Source: Actinomadura graeca (GTDB taxonomy: Bacteria > Actinomycetota > Actinomycetes > Streptosporangiales > Streptosporangiaceae). Taken from it: 64,000 nt of DNA. How positions within the stretch are numbered: the first letter of the stretch is position 1; each line of letters starts with the position of its first letter. Location: assembly GCF_019175365.1 (NCBI RefSeq), contig NZ_CP059572.1, positions 1,984,001 to 2,048,000 of the forward strand, read 5' to 3'. This document shows positions 7,869-16,254 of the stretch, in pieces. The translations under genes and the position numbers were made by a program. The notes under the pieces are model-generated. The model ran no database searches. It saw only the letters and a list, made by a program, of their open reading frames with translations, and was not told the origin of the DNA.

Positions 7869-9394
7869 CGGGAAAGGGCCCGGTAGCGGGCGTGGCGGGC
7901 GTCACCCGCCCGCAGGCCGCCCAGCTCGCTCCCGATCGCGGCGGCGGCACGGCGGCAGAACGCCCCGGGCTCGTCGGCCGCGTCCGGGAGCTCGTCGACC
8001 AGCGCGTCGGCCAGGCCGCCGCGCAGGAGGTCGGCGGACCGGACGCCCTGGGCGGCGGCCACCTCCGGCGCCCTGTCCGGCGTCCGGTGGACGATCAGGG
8101 ACGCGCCCTCGGGCGGGAGCGGGGCCAGCCAGCCGTGCCGGGCCACGAGGACGCGGTCGGCCGGGAGGAGGGCCAGCGCGGCGCCGCCCGTCCCCTCGCC
8201 GAGCAGCAGGCACAGCGTCGGCGCGGGCAGGGTGATCAGGTCGGCCAGGCACCGGGCGATCTCACCGGCCAGCCCGCCCTCCTCCGCCTCGGCCGACAGC
8301 GCCGCGCCCGGCGTGTCCACGACCGTCACGAGCGGCAGGCCCACCTCGGCCGCCAGCCGCATGCCGCGCCGGGCGACGCGGAGCCCGGCGGGCCCGAGGG
8401 GATGGCCGCCGCGCTGGCTCAGCCGGTCCTGCGCGACGATGACGCAGGGCGCGCCGCCGAAGCGGGCGAGGGCCAGGAGCAGGCCGGGATCGGCCTCGCC
8501 CTCCCCCGTCCCGGACAGCGGGGTGACGGCGGTCGCACCGAGGCGCAGCAGGTCCCGGGCGCCGGGGCGGCCGGGACGGCGCGACCGCTCGATCGAGTCC
8601 CACGCCGTGCCGCCCGACGATGCCGTGCCGCCCGGAGAAGGCGCCGACGCGGGCGGGGACGCCGCCAGGGTCGCGGGTGGGCCCGGCGCCCGTCCGGAAC
8701 GCGGAGAGCGCGACGGCCCCGCGCACAGGACGTCCAGGGCGTCCGAGGCCACGGAGGCGAGGTCGTCGAGGCCGACCACGGCGTCCAGCAGGCCCTTGGC
8801 GGCGAGGTTCTCGGCGACCTGGACCCCCGCCGGGAACGGCTCGCCGCGCAGCCCCTCGTAGACGCGGGGGCCGAGGAAGCCGATGAGCGCGCCCGGCTCC
8901 GCCGCGGTCACGTGCCCGAGCGACCCCCAGGACGCGTAGACCCCGCCGGTCGTCGGATGGCGCAGGTAGACCAGGTAGGGCAGCCCGGCCGCGCGGTGCG
9001 CCGTCACCGCGGCGGTGACGCGCGCCATCTGGACGAACGCCGCCGTGCCCTCCTGCATCCGCGTCCCGCCCGAGGCGGGGGCGGCCAGCAGCGGCAGGCC
9101 CTCGGCGGTGGCGCGCGCGACGGCGGCGACGATCCGGTCGGCGGTGGCGAGGCCGATCGAGCCCGCCAGGAACCGGAACTCCGACACGACGAACGCCACC
9201 CGGCGGCCGCGCAGCCGCCCGGCACCGGTGAGGACGGCCTCGTCGCAGCCGCTGCGCCCCCGCGCGGCGGCGAGGTCGCCCTCGTAGGCGGAACCCGGTT
9301 CGGCGACGGCCGCCGGGGCGGTGTCCCAGGAGGTCCATTCGCCGCCGTCCAGCACGCGGCGCAGCAGGCCGCGCGCGCCGACCCGTCCCGTCAC
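7865..9394 (-). CDS. accDA: Acyl-CoA carboxylase carboxyltransferase, fused beta-alpha (AccDA type)
   Basis: The 509-residue protein joins two crotonase-type halves. The N-terminal AccD-like half includes SGGTRMQEG and HPTTGGVYASWG. The C-terminal AccA-like half includes GHPLGPAGLRVARRGMRLA, VVDTPGAA and LGEGTGGAA. A Gly/Pro/Ser-rich linker near residues 225-275 separates them. It transfers carboxylate from biotin to an acyl-CoA, probably acetyl- or propionyl-CoA. The four-cysteine zinc ribbon of bacterial AccD is absent. GTG 9394 is preferred because GGAGGGGG stands 5-10 nt upstream; an ATG 57 nt further up lacks an SD. No biotin carboxylase or carrier gene is adjacent. Confidence 0.85.
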   Translation of the reverse strand: MTGRVGARGLLRRVLDGGEWTSWDTAPAAVAEPGSAYEGDLAAARGRSGCDEAVLTGAGRLRGRRVAFVVSEFRFLAGSIGLATADRIVAAVARATAEGLPLLAAPASGGTRMQEGTAAFVQMARVTAAVTAHRAAGLPYLVYLRHPTTGGVYASWGSLGHVTAAEPGALIGFLGPRVYEGLRGEPFPAGVQVAENLAAKGLLDAVVGLDDLASVASDALDVLCAGPSRSPRSGRAPGPPATLAASPPASAPSPGGTASSGGTAWDSIERSRRPGRPGARDLLRLGATAVTPLSGTGEGEADPGLLLALARFGGAPCVIVAQDRLSQRGGHPLGPAGLRVARRGMRLAAEVGLPLVTVVDTPGAALSAEAEEGGLAGEIARCLADLITLPAPTLCLLLGEGTGGAALALLPADRVLVARHGWLAPLPPEGASLIVHRTPDRAPEVAAAQGVRSADLLRGGLADALVDELPDAADEPGAFCRRAAAAIGSELGGLRAGDARHARYRALSR

Positions 9395-9428
9395 CGGCCC
9401 CCCTCCGTCACCTCGGGCAGCGTCCAGG

Positions 9429-9455
9429 CTGCATGATGTTCCTCCCTGCATGATG
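9429..9455. repeat. Direct repeat CTGCATGATG in a divergent promoter region
   Basis: CTGCATGATG occurs at 9429-9438 and again at 9446-9455, 17 bp apart, between the divergently read carboxyltransferase and amidase genes. The placement fits binding of a regulator, but no promoter elements stand out. Confidence 0.4.
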
Positions 9456-9511
9456 ACGCCGTCACCGGACGGCCGGGCACCCCGGGTGCCCCTCGGGGAA
9501 GGGGAGGCTCC

Positions 9512-10927
9512 TTGCCGAACGAGATCCACTACCTCTCGGCGCGCGGGCTGGCGCGGCGGCTGCGCGCCCGGGAACTGTCGGCGCGCGAGGTCGTCCAAGC
9601 GCATCTCGACCGGATCGAGACGACGAACCCGCACGTCAACGCCGTGGTCACGCTGGTCGCCGAGAGGGCGCTGGAGCAGGCGCGCGAGGCCGACGAGCGG
9701 CTGGCGTCCGGCGCCGAACCCGGGCCGCTGCACGGCCTGCCGGTCGCGCACAAGGACACCCACGCCACCGCGGGCATCCGGACGACGTCCGGCTCCCCCG
9801 TCTTCGCCGACCACGTGCCCCCGGCCGACGAGCTGGTCATCGAGCGGATGCGCGCCGCCGGGGTCATCACGCTCGGCAAGACCAACGTGCCGGAGTTCGC
9901 CGCCGGGTCGCACACGTTCAACCCGCTCTTCGGCGTGACCCGCAACCCCTACGACCTGTCGCGGTCGGCGGGCGGGAGCAGCGGCGGCGCCGCCGCGGCG
10001 CTGGCGGCCGGGATGCATCCGCTGGCGGACGGCAGCGACATGGGCGGCTCGCTGCGCAACCCGGCCTCCTTCTGCAACGTCGTCGGATTCCGCCCGTCGC
10101 CCGGCCGGGTGCCGTCCTGGCCGGTGCCGGCGGGCTGGTCGACGATGGGCGTGCAGGGGCCGATGGCCCGCGAGGTCGCGGACGTGGCGCTGCTGCTGTC
10201 GGTGCTCGCCGGGCCCGACCCGCGCAGCCCGATCGCGCTGGAGACGCCCGGCTCCGCGTTCGGCGTCCCCCTCGGCGGCGACCTCGCGGGGCTGCGCCTG
10301 GCCTGGTCGCCCGACCTCGGCGGGCGGGTCCCGGTCGACCCGGCCGTCACCGCCGTCCTCGGACCGGCCGCCGAGGTCTTCGCCGGCCTCGGGGCCACGG
10401 TCGAGGAGGCGTGCCCCGACCTCTCCGGCGCGGACGAGGTGTTCCGGACGCTGCGGGCCTGGCAGTTCGAGCTCTCCCTCGGCCCGCTGCTGGAGGCGTG
10501 CCCGGACGACCTCAAGCCCGCGCTCCGCGAGAACATCGAGGCCGGGCGCGCCCTCCGGGGCGGCGACGTCGGGCGCGCCGAGGTGCTGCACACGGCGCTG
10601 TTCCACCGCGTCCGCGAGTTCTTCGGGCGCTACGACGCGCTGCTGCTGCCGGTCAGCCAGGTGCCGCCGTTCGACGCGTCCGCCGAGTACCCGGACGAGA
10701 TCGCCGGGCGGCCGATGCCCGACTACCTGGAGTGGATGCGGTCCTGCTACCTCGTCTCGGCGACCGGATGCCCCGCCCTGTCGGTGCCCGCCGGGTTCAC
10801 CGCGGACGGGCTGCCGGTCGGCCTGCAGATCGTCGGCCCGCACCGCGCGGACCTCGCCGTCCTGCGGATCGGCCATGTGTTCGAGCAGGCCACCGGCCAC
10901 GGGCTGCGCCGGCCCGTCCTGCCCTAG
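9512..10927 (+). CDS. Amidase (amidase-signature family)
   Basis: The 471-residue enzyme has a complete Ser-cisSer-Lys triad: Lys81 (VAHKDTHAT), the SAGGSSGGAAAA loop with Ser156, and Ser180 (SDMGGS). It hydrolyses a carboxamide to acid and ammonia in the cytoplasm. The loop sequence GSDMGGSLRNPASF departs from GatA (which has GSDTGGSIR), so it is a catabolic amidase rather than the tRNA amidotransferase subunit. Start TTG 9512 is set by SD GGGGAGG at 9501-9507. The TAG stop overlaps the convergent kinase stop (CTAG, 10924-10927). Confidence 0.88.
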   Translation: MPNEIHYLSARGLARRLRARELSAREVVQAHLDRIETTNPHVNAVVTLVAERALEQAREADERLASGAEPGPLHGLPVAHKDTHATAGIRTTSGSPVFADHVPPADELVIERMRAAGVITLGKTNVPEFAAGSHTFNPLFGVTRNPYDLSRSAGGSSGGAAAALAAGMHPLADGSDMGGSLRNPASFCNVVGFRPSPGRVPSWPVPAGWSTMGVQGPMAREVADVALLLSVLAGPDPRSPIALETPGSAFGVPLGGDLAGLRLAWSPDLGGRVPVDPAVTAVLGPAAEVFAGLGATVEEACPDLSGADEVFRTLRAWQFELSLGPLLEACPDDLKPALRENIEAGRALRGGDVGRAEVLHTALFHRVREFFGRYDALLLPVSQVPPFDASAEYPDEIAGRPMPDYLEWMRSCYLVSATGCPALSVPAGFTADGLPVGLQIVGPHRADLAVLRIGHVFEQATGHGLRRPVLP

Positions 10928-12303
10928 CGCCCGCTCTCAGGCGCAGGCGCGAGGGGGAGGCGGAGGATGAGGCGCGCGCCGCCGCCGTCGGCGGCGACCA
11001 GGGTGCCGCCGTGGGACTGCGCGATGTCGCGGGAGATCGTGAGGCCGAGGCCGGTGCCGCCGCGGTCGCGCCTGCGGCCCTCCGCCAGCCGGTGGAACCG
11101 CCAGAAGACGCGCTCGCGGTCCTCGGGCGGGATGCCCGCCCCGTCGTCGGCGACCACCACCACCGCCTCCCCGTCCTCGGCCGCCGCGGTCACCCGGACC
11201 AGCGAGGCCGCGTGCCGCTCGGCGTTGTCGAGCAGGTTCGTCAGCAGCCTGACCATGTGGTCACGGTCGGCGAGGACCACGATGCCCTCCGCGGCCTCGA
11301 CCTCGACCGGCACGCGGCGGACGCGCCGGGCCGCCTCCGCGGCCGCCAGCGTGCCGAGGTCCACCCGCTCCCGCTCGGCGGGCACGCCCGCGCTGAGCTT
11401 GGCGAGTATCAGCAGGTCGGTCACGATGCCCTGGAGCCGGTCGGCCTCGCCCAGCGCCGCCCGGGCCACCGAGGGCCAGTCCTCGTCCTCGGGGTGCTCC
11501 AGCGCCACCTCCAGCTGGGCGCGCAGCCCGGCCAGCGGGCTGCGCAGCTCGTGCGAGACGTCCGCGACGAACCCGCGCTGGCGGACCACGACGTCCTCCA
11601 GCCGGCCCAGCGTCACGTTCACCGCCCGGGCGAGGTCGGAGACCTCGTCGACCGGGTCGGGGACGGTGACGCGGCGGTCGGTGTCGCCGCCGGTGATGTC
11701 GGCCAGCTCCCCGCGCATCTCGCGCACCGGGCGCAGCGCCCGCCGTACCGCGGTCGCCACGATCCACGCGACCGCCGCGGTGGCGAGCAGCACCGCGGCG
11801 GCGAGCGCGGCGACGAAGAAGTTCTTGTTGCGGGTCAGCTCGGTGATCGGCGCGCCGGCGTGCACCGTGCGGAGCCCGGCCGGGCCGCGCACCCGCTCGC
11901 TGACCACGTAGACGTCGGCCGCCACGCCCGGGACGTGCAGGGTCCGGGCCACCGGCCGGTCGGGCACGGCGGGCACCGGCACGTCCAGGGCGGGGCGGCC
12001 GCGCATCGCGTCGCTCGACGCGATCACCCTTCCCCGCTCGTCCACGACCTGGAGCAGGGAGAAGTCGGCGTCCTGGACGGGCAGGACGCCGTGCGGGTCC
12101 CCGCCGCGGACGATCATGGACACGTCGGAGACGGCCAGGACGCCCCGGGTGCGCAGCTCCTCGAAGACCGTGTGCCGGACGGCCTGGTAGAGGAGGGTCA
12201 CCCCGACGACGAGGAGGACGCCGACGATCAGGGTCGCGACGACGGTCACGCGGGTCCGCACCGACCAGCACGAGGGTGACAGCGTTCTCCCCAGAATCGG
12301 CAC
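10924..12303 (-). CDS. Orphan HAMP-domain sensor histidine kinase
   Basis: The 459-residue membrane kinase has TM1 (about 19-39), an extracytoplasmic sensor loop of about 120 residues, TM2 (about 162-186), a HAMP linker, an H-box with phospho-acceptor His251 (DVSHELRSP) and a HATPase domain with N-box LLDNAERHA, DDGAGIP and GTGLGL motifs. No response regulator lies on either side, which is unusual for this OmpR-linked class. The first ATG is taken; GTG about 15 codons later (VRTRVTVVATL) is a plausible alternative. A possible promoter lies about 250 nt upstream. Confidence 0.85.
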   Translation of the reverse strand: MPILGRTLSPSCWSVRTRVTVVATLIVGVLLVVGVTLLYQAVRHTVFEELRTRGVLAVSDVSMIVRGGDPHGVLPVQDADFSLLQVVDERGRVIASSDAMRGRPALDVPVPAVPDRPVARTLHVPGVAADVYVVSERVRGPAGLRTVHAGAPITELTRNKNFFVAALAAAVLLATAAVAWIVATAVRRALRPVREMRGELADITGGDTDRRVTVPDPVDEVSDLARAVNVTLGRLEDVVVRQRGFVADVSHELRSPLAGLRAQLEVALEHPEDEDWPSVARAALGEADRLQGIVTDLLILAKLSAGVPAERERVDLGTLAAAEAARRVRRVPVEVEAAEGIVVLADRDHMVRLLTNLLDNAERHAASLVRVTAAAEDGEAVVVVADDGAGIPPEDRERVFWRFHRLAEGRRRDRGGTGLGLTISRDIAQSHGGTLVAADGGGARLILRLPLAPAPESGR

Positions 12304-12874
12304 CCCGGCGCCCCTCCCCCTTTCCCGGCGCGCGCGGCGGCCGGCGCCGCGCCACGACCCAGCGCCTGGGGGGAATGCGCAAAGTGGTTCTTACCTGGCC
12401 CTGCCTGGTGAAACCTCACGGGCCGGTGGACCGGGCGAGCGTCGCCGGTGACCGGAACGGGCCGTGCCGCACCGTCCCGGTCATCCGGCGGTCCCCGCTG
12501 TAAGAGCGCCCCGAACGGCGGGGACGACGAGCGCGGAACTCGCAATCCCCATACTGGTGCGCAATACCTACTAAGTCAATAGGATTAACCGGGAAAAGAC
12601 CCGCCTTCCGGACCGATGCCCGCGCGGGCCGGCGCCTCCCACCCCTGGGGTGCCGTCCGCGCGGACATCGCTTTCGGTGCCGGCGGCCGCCCGCCCCCGC
12701 GCCGAGAGGAATCGGCGGGGCCGGGTCCGCTGCCGGATCCCCCACTCTGCCGTCCTTCGGTGCACTCACGGCCACATCCGCGTGACGTAGGCGTTTCCAC
12801 TGTTGGTGCTACATCCCGCCATACTTTGCCCTCGATCGGGGATGGACGGACGGAAGCGACACAAGGGACATTCC
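12304..12874. other. Intergenic region, kinase promoters and long leader
   Basis: No convincing gene is present; open frames here are Arg/Pro-rich and lack SD sequences. The middle (12541-12600) is markedly less GC-rich than its surroundings and holds the minus-strand promoter listed separately. The last 70 nt before the Ser/Thr kinase gene should contain its own promoter; CATACT (12820-12825) is a weak -10 candidate without a clear -35. Confidence 0.5.
12551..12579 (-). promoter_or_regulatory. Possible promoter upstream of the histidine kinase gene
   Basis: On the minus strand TTGACT (12579-12574), a 17-bp spacer and CAGTAT (12556-12551) resemble a vegetative promoter inside the AT-richest part of the gap. 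Transcription would give a leader of about 240 nt before ATG 12303. Confidence 0.4.
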
Positions 12875-14119
12875 ATGAACGGTGACATCCGGCCGCTCGA
12901 ACCGGCCGATCCCCGCACGGTCGGCGGGCACACGCTGCTGGGGAGGCTCGGGTCGGGCGGCATGGGCACCGTCTACCTCGGCGCCGACCCGGCGTCCGGG
13001 GGCCGTGTCGCCGTCAAGACCATCCACCCGCATCTGGCCGACGATCCGTCTTACCGCCGCCGTTTCCGCGACGAGGCCGACCTCGCCGGACGCGTCGCCT
13101 CGTTCTGCACCGCCCGCGTCCTCGCCCACGGCGAGGAGGACGGGCGCCCCTACCTCGTCACCGACTACGTCGGCGGCGTCTCCCTGCGCCACCGCCTGGC
13201 CGGGGGCGGGCCGCTCCCGCCCGGGGACCTGCACGGCGTCGCCGTCGGGGTGGCCTCGGCTCTGGCGGCGATCCACGCGGCCGGGCTCGTCCACCGCGAC
13301 CTCAAGCCCTCCAACGTGATGCTGACCCTGTCCGGCTGCCGCGTCATCGACTTCGGCATCGCCCGCAGCCAGGACTCCTGCGGCACGACCGCCGCCACCG
13401 GGACGGTGCTCGGCACCCCCGGCTGGATGGCGCCCGAGGTGCTCGTCGGGGGCCCCTCGACCCCGGCCGCCGACATCTTCGCCTGGGGTTGCCTCATCGC
13501 CCACGCCGGCACCGGCCGCCTCCCGTTCGGCGGCGACGCCGCGTCCCTGCGGACGGCGACCGGGCAGCCGGACCTCGCGGGCCTCCCCGGGCCGCTGCTG
13601 CCCAGCGTCCGCGCCGCGCTCGCCAAGCACCCGGCCGACCGTCCGTCCGCGTCCGACCTGTTGCTGGCGCTGGTCGAGCAGGGGCACCACGGGCCCGTGA
13701 CCGCCCCTCCGGTCCCGGCGAGAGCCGCGGGCATCGCGGGCGTCGCATCGCGGGCGTCCGCCCGGGCCACTCAGCCGGACCTTCCCGGCGACGACGGTGC
13801 CACCAAGGCGTTCACGCCGATCGGGCTGGGGCTGACAGAGGCCCTGTCGTCCACCCGCACCCGGTTGCTGGCCGGTGTCGGCGCGGCGGCCGGGACGGTC
13901 CTGCTGGGGGCCATCGTCCTCGGGCTGATGGAGGGCAGGCAGGCACCCGGCCCCCCGCCCGCCCCGTCCATCCCGTCCGGCCCGGGCGTGTCCGCGCAGC
14001 CCACGAAGAAGGCGGGGGCGGCGCACCCCCGCACGGTCACGAAGTCGCCCCGGCCGAAGCAGAAGAAGCAGAAGGGAAAACAGGCGAAGCGCGGCAAGCC
14101 GAAGGGGCGGCACCGCTGA
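12875..14119 (+). CDS. Transmembrane Hanks-type serine/threonine kinase
   Basis: The 414-residue kinase has a Gly-rich loop (GRLGSGGMGTVY, 23-34), ATP-anchoring Lys48 (VAVKTI), catalytic HRDLKPSN (140-147), metal-binding DFG (159-161) and MAPEV. The kinase domain ends near 265. A Pro/Ala linker leads to one membrane span (about residues 330-350), then a short Pro-rich and very Lys-rich tail outside. It has no PASTA repeats. ATG 12875 (MNGDIRPLE) is chosen over an in-frame ATG 72 nt upstream because AAGGGA precedes it and the kinase fold starts 20 residues later. It converges on a PP2C-type phosphatase gene 13 nt away. Confidence 0.88.
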   Translation: MNGDIRPLEPADPRTVGGHTLLGRLGSGGMGTVYLGADPASGGRVAVKTIHPHLADDPSYRRRFRDEADLAGRVASFCTARVLAHGEEDGRPYLVTDYVGGVSLRHRLAGGGPLPPGDLHGVAVGVASALAAIHAAGLVHRDLKPSNVMLTLSGCRVIDFGIARSQDSCGTTAATGTVLGTPGWMAPEVLVGGPSTPAADIFAWGCLIAHAGTGRLPFGGDAASLRTATGQPDLAGLPGPLLPSVRAALAKHPADRPSASDLLLALVEQGHHGPVTAPPVPARAAGIAGVASRASARATQPDLPGDDGATKAFTPIGLGLTEALSSTRTRLLAGVGAAAGTVLLGAIVLGLMEGRQAPGPPPAPSIPSGPGVSAQPTKKAGAAHPRTVTKSPRPKQKKQKGKQAKRGKPKGRHR

Positions 14120-14132
14120 TACCGGCGCGGGA

Positions 14133-15251
14133 TCAGGTGCGCCAGATGAGCACGAGCGCGCAGTCGTCGTCGCGGGCCGCGGCCATCGTCTCCACCAGCT
14201 CCCGCGCGCCGTGGGCGAAGCCGCGCGGGACGAGCCGCTCCGCCTCGCCGAGCAGCCGGTCGATGCCCGCGTCCAGGTCGCTGCCCGGCGACTCCACCAG
14301 CCCGTCGGTGTAGAGCAGCAGCGCGTCGCCGGGACGGAGCTGCCCCTTCTCGGGCACGCAGCGCAGGTCGGGGACGACGCCGAGGACCACGCCCTTGGCC
14401 GGGCTGACCTTCCACTCCCCCGTCGCGGCGTCGAACTGCACCGCCGGGGGATGCCCGGCGGACTCGACCGTGTACTCGCCCGTGTCCAGGTCGACGACGA
14501 CGTGCACCGCGGTGACGAACCCCTCGTCCCAGCGCTGACGTTGCAGGTAGCCGTTGCAGGCGGGCAGGAACCGATCGGCTTGGATCGATCCAAGAAGGCC
14601 CCCGAACGCACCGGACAGCATCAGTGCCCTCGTGCCGGCGTCCGTGCCCTTCCCCGAGACGTCGACCAGCGCGACCTCCAGCGAGGACCCGTCACAGGTC
14701 GAGACCACGAAGTCACCGCCGAACGAGGACCCGCCGGCCTGGAGCATCACGACCTGGGAGTCCCAGCCGTCCGGCAGGTCGGGCATCTCGCCCTGGCGGA
14801 GCAGCCGCTCGCGCAGCTCCAGCAGCATCGAGTCGCCCCGCAGGCCCTGGACGCCGAGCTTCTGCCGGGTGCGCGCCAGCGTCAGCGCCAGCACCGTCGT
14901 GATCACCAGGGTCGCGATCATGCCGGGCCCGATCGCGGCGATGTCGTGCCAGGCGTCGTAGGCCACCATCGCCACGACCACGCACAGCAGCGCGACCAGG
15001 CTGCGCACCCGCAGCAGGAGACCGCCGCCGAGCACGATGAGCACCAGGGCGCCGGACGGCGCGAGCCCGCGGGTGTCGGTGGCCGCCGTCACGCCCAGCA
15101 CGATCGCGAGGATCGCGAGCGCGGCGAACACGTACCGCTCCCTGGTCAGCTTCCCCCGCCGCAGCCACCGGTACAGGCCCACCAGGACGGGGATCCTGCG
15201 CAGGACGGCGCGCACTCTCGGCGGCAGAAGGTGCACCAGTCGTTGAAGCAT
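14133..15251 (-). CDS. SpoIIE/RsbU-type PP2C phosphatase with N-terminal membrane domain
   Basis: The 372-residue protein has an N-terminal domain with three to four membrane spans (about residues 40-130) followed by a PP2C-SpoIIE domain. Metal-binding motifs are FGGDFV, VDVSGKGTDAG and LLYTDGLVE, with the late ARDDDCALVLI strand. Such enzymes dephosphorylate anti-sigma antagonists. ATG 15251 (MLQRLVHLLPP) is used because the longer frame adds an unrelated Arg/Gly-rich leader. It converges with the Ser/Thr kinase gene, making a plausible kinase/phosphatase signalling pair, though the two transcripts are separate. Confidence 0.85.
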   Translation of the reverse strand: MLQRLVHLLPPRVRAVLRRIPVLVGLYRWLRRGKLTRERYVFAALAILAIVLGVTAATDTRGLAPSGALVLIVLGGGLLLRVRSLVALLCVVVAMVAYDAWHDIAAIGPGMIATLVITTVLALTLARTRQKLGVQGLRGDSMLLELRERLLRQGEMPDLPDGWDSQVVMLQAGGSSFGGDFVVSTCDGSSLEVALVDVSGKGTDAGTRALMLSGAFGGLLGSIQADRFLPACNGYLQRQRWDEGFVTAVHVVVDLDTGEYTVESAGHPPAVQFDAATGEWKVSPAKGVVLGVVPDLRCVPEKGQLRPGDALLLYTDGLVESPGSDLDAGIDRLLGEAERLVPRGFAHGARELVETMAAARDDDCALVLIWRT

Positions 15252-15451
15252 GACTCCGGCACTGTACCGACCCGCGGCTCCGGCGGGCGGGCATCCGCGC
15301 CAGGGCCGCCCCGTTGCATCGCTCCAGCCACGTGACATGGACCACCTGGTGAGGGGCCGGAACCCGCCGGGATGGTGTCCAATGGAAACGGGAACATGAC
15401 CAGGCAGACCGGCCCGCGGGCGGGTCTTCCCGAGGCGCGAGGAGGCGGCAC

Positions 15452-15697
15452 ATGGGCCAGGCGGGCATGCGCATCACGGTGGACGCGGCGATGCGGGCGC
15501 GGGACATCTCGCGTCCCCGGCCCGCGGGCACCGAGCCCGCGGGGACCGGCCGGGGCGACCGCCCGTCCGAGCCCGCAGGCCCTGCGACGGCCGCCGGTAC
15601 CGCGGGCGCGAGGAACGGCAAGGCCGCCAAGAACGAGCGGCGCCGTCTCGGCAAGCGCGGCGGTACCCGTAAGCCCGCGGTGGACGGCGGCGCCTGA
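15452..15697 (+). CDS. Small basic disordered protein, unknown
   Basis: The 81-residue product starts at ATG 15452 behind a near-perfect SD (AGGAGG, 15440-15445, spacing 6), the best argument that it is translated. It is rich in Pro, Ala, Gly, Arg and Lys with a strongly basic C-terminal half (KNERRRLGKRGGTRKP). No membrane segment or known fold is visible. Binding to nucleic acid or ribosomes is possible from charge alone. Confidence 0.6.
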   Translation: MGQAGMRITVDAAMRARDISRPRPAGTEPAGTGRGDRPSEPAGPATAAGTAGARNGKAAKNERRRLGKRGGTRKPAVDGGA

Positions 15698-15738
15698 CGC
15701 CCCGCGCCCGGGCCGCCGTCCCGTCCGTCCGGCGTCAG
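15694..15738. terminator. Bidirectional stem that includes both stop codons
   Basis: CTGACGCC (15694-15701) pairs perfectly with GGCGTCAG (15731-15738). The TGA stops of the small basic protein and of rpiB both lie inside the stem arms. The 29-nt loop is very GC-rich and can pair internally. Confidence 0.5.
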
Positions 15739-16211
15739 CCCCCCGACGGGAGCGGCGGGAGCTTGCCCGAGGTCTCGTACTCGCCGAGCATCTCGATCCG
15801 GCGCGTGTGGCGCGGCTCCCCCGAGTAGGGCGTGCCGAGGAACAGCTCGACGAAACGGGTCGCGGTCGCGGCGTCGTGCTGCCGGGCGCCCAGGCTGATG
15901 ACGTTGGCGTCGTTGTGCTGCCGGGCGAGCGTCGCGGTGTCCTCGTTCCACACGAGGGCGGCGCGGACGCCCCGCACCTTGTTCGCGGCGATCGCCTCGC
16001 CGTTGCCGGAGCCGCCGAGCACGATCCCGAGCGTCCCGGGCTCGGCGGCGGTCCGCTCGGCGGCCCGCAGCACGAACGGCGGGTAGTCGTCGACCGCGTC
16101 GTACTCGAACGCCCCGCAGTCGACGGGCTCGTGCCCGTTCGCCCGCAGCCAGGAGACGAGGTGCTCCTTCAGTTCGAAACCGGCATGGTCGGATCCCAGG
16201 AAGACGCGCAT
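15735..16211 (-). CDS. rpiB: Ribose-5-phosphate isomerase B
   Basis: The 158-residue RpiB/LacA-fold enzyme interconverts ribose-5-phosphate and ribulose-5-phosphate in the pentose phosphate pathway. The start MRVFLGSDHAGFELK, the anion-hole loop GGSGNGEAIAANKVRGVRA and the ARQHNDANVISLGAR strand are diagnostic. Position 70-73 carries GGSGNG, as in the actinobacterial group. ATG 16211 is the natural start. It appears monocistronic, sharing a terminator stem with the facing gene. Confidence 0.95.
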   Translation of the reverse strand: MRVFLGSDHAGFELKEHLVSWLRANGHEPVDCGAFEYDAVDDYPPFVLRAAERTAAEPGTLGIVLGGSGNGEAIAANKVRGVRAALVWNEDTATLARQHNDANVISLGARQHDAATATRFVELFLGTPYSGEPRHTRRIEMLGEYETSGKLPPLPSGG

Positions 16212-16254
16212 GGCGCCGATTCTCGCAGGTGGCCGGGGGCGGTGCGCGACGGGG

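Noticed and set aside
12416..12775. Possible 119-codon gene in the gap before the Ser/Thr kinase
   Set aside because: No SD, no hydrophobic core, runs of Arg/Gly/Pro; better read as promoter DNA.
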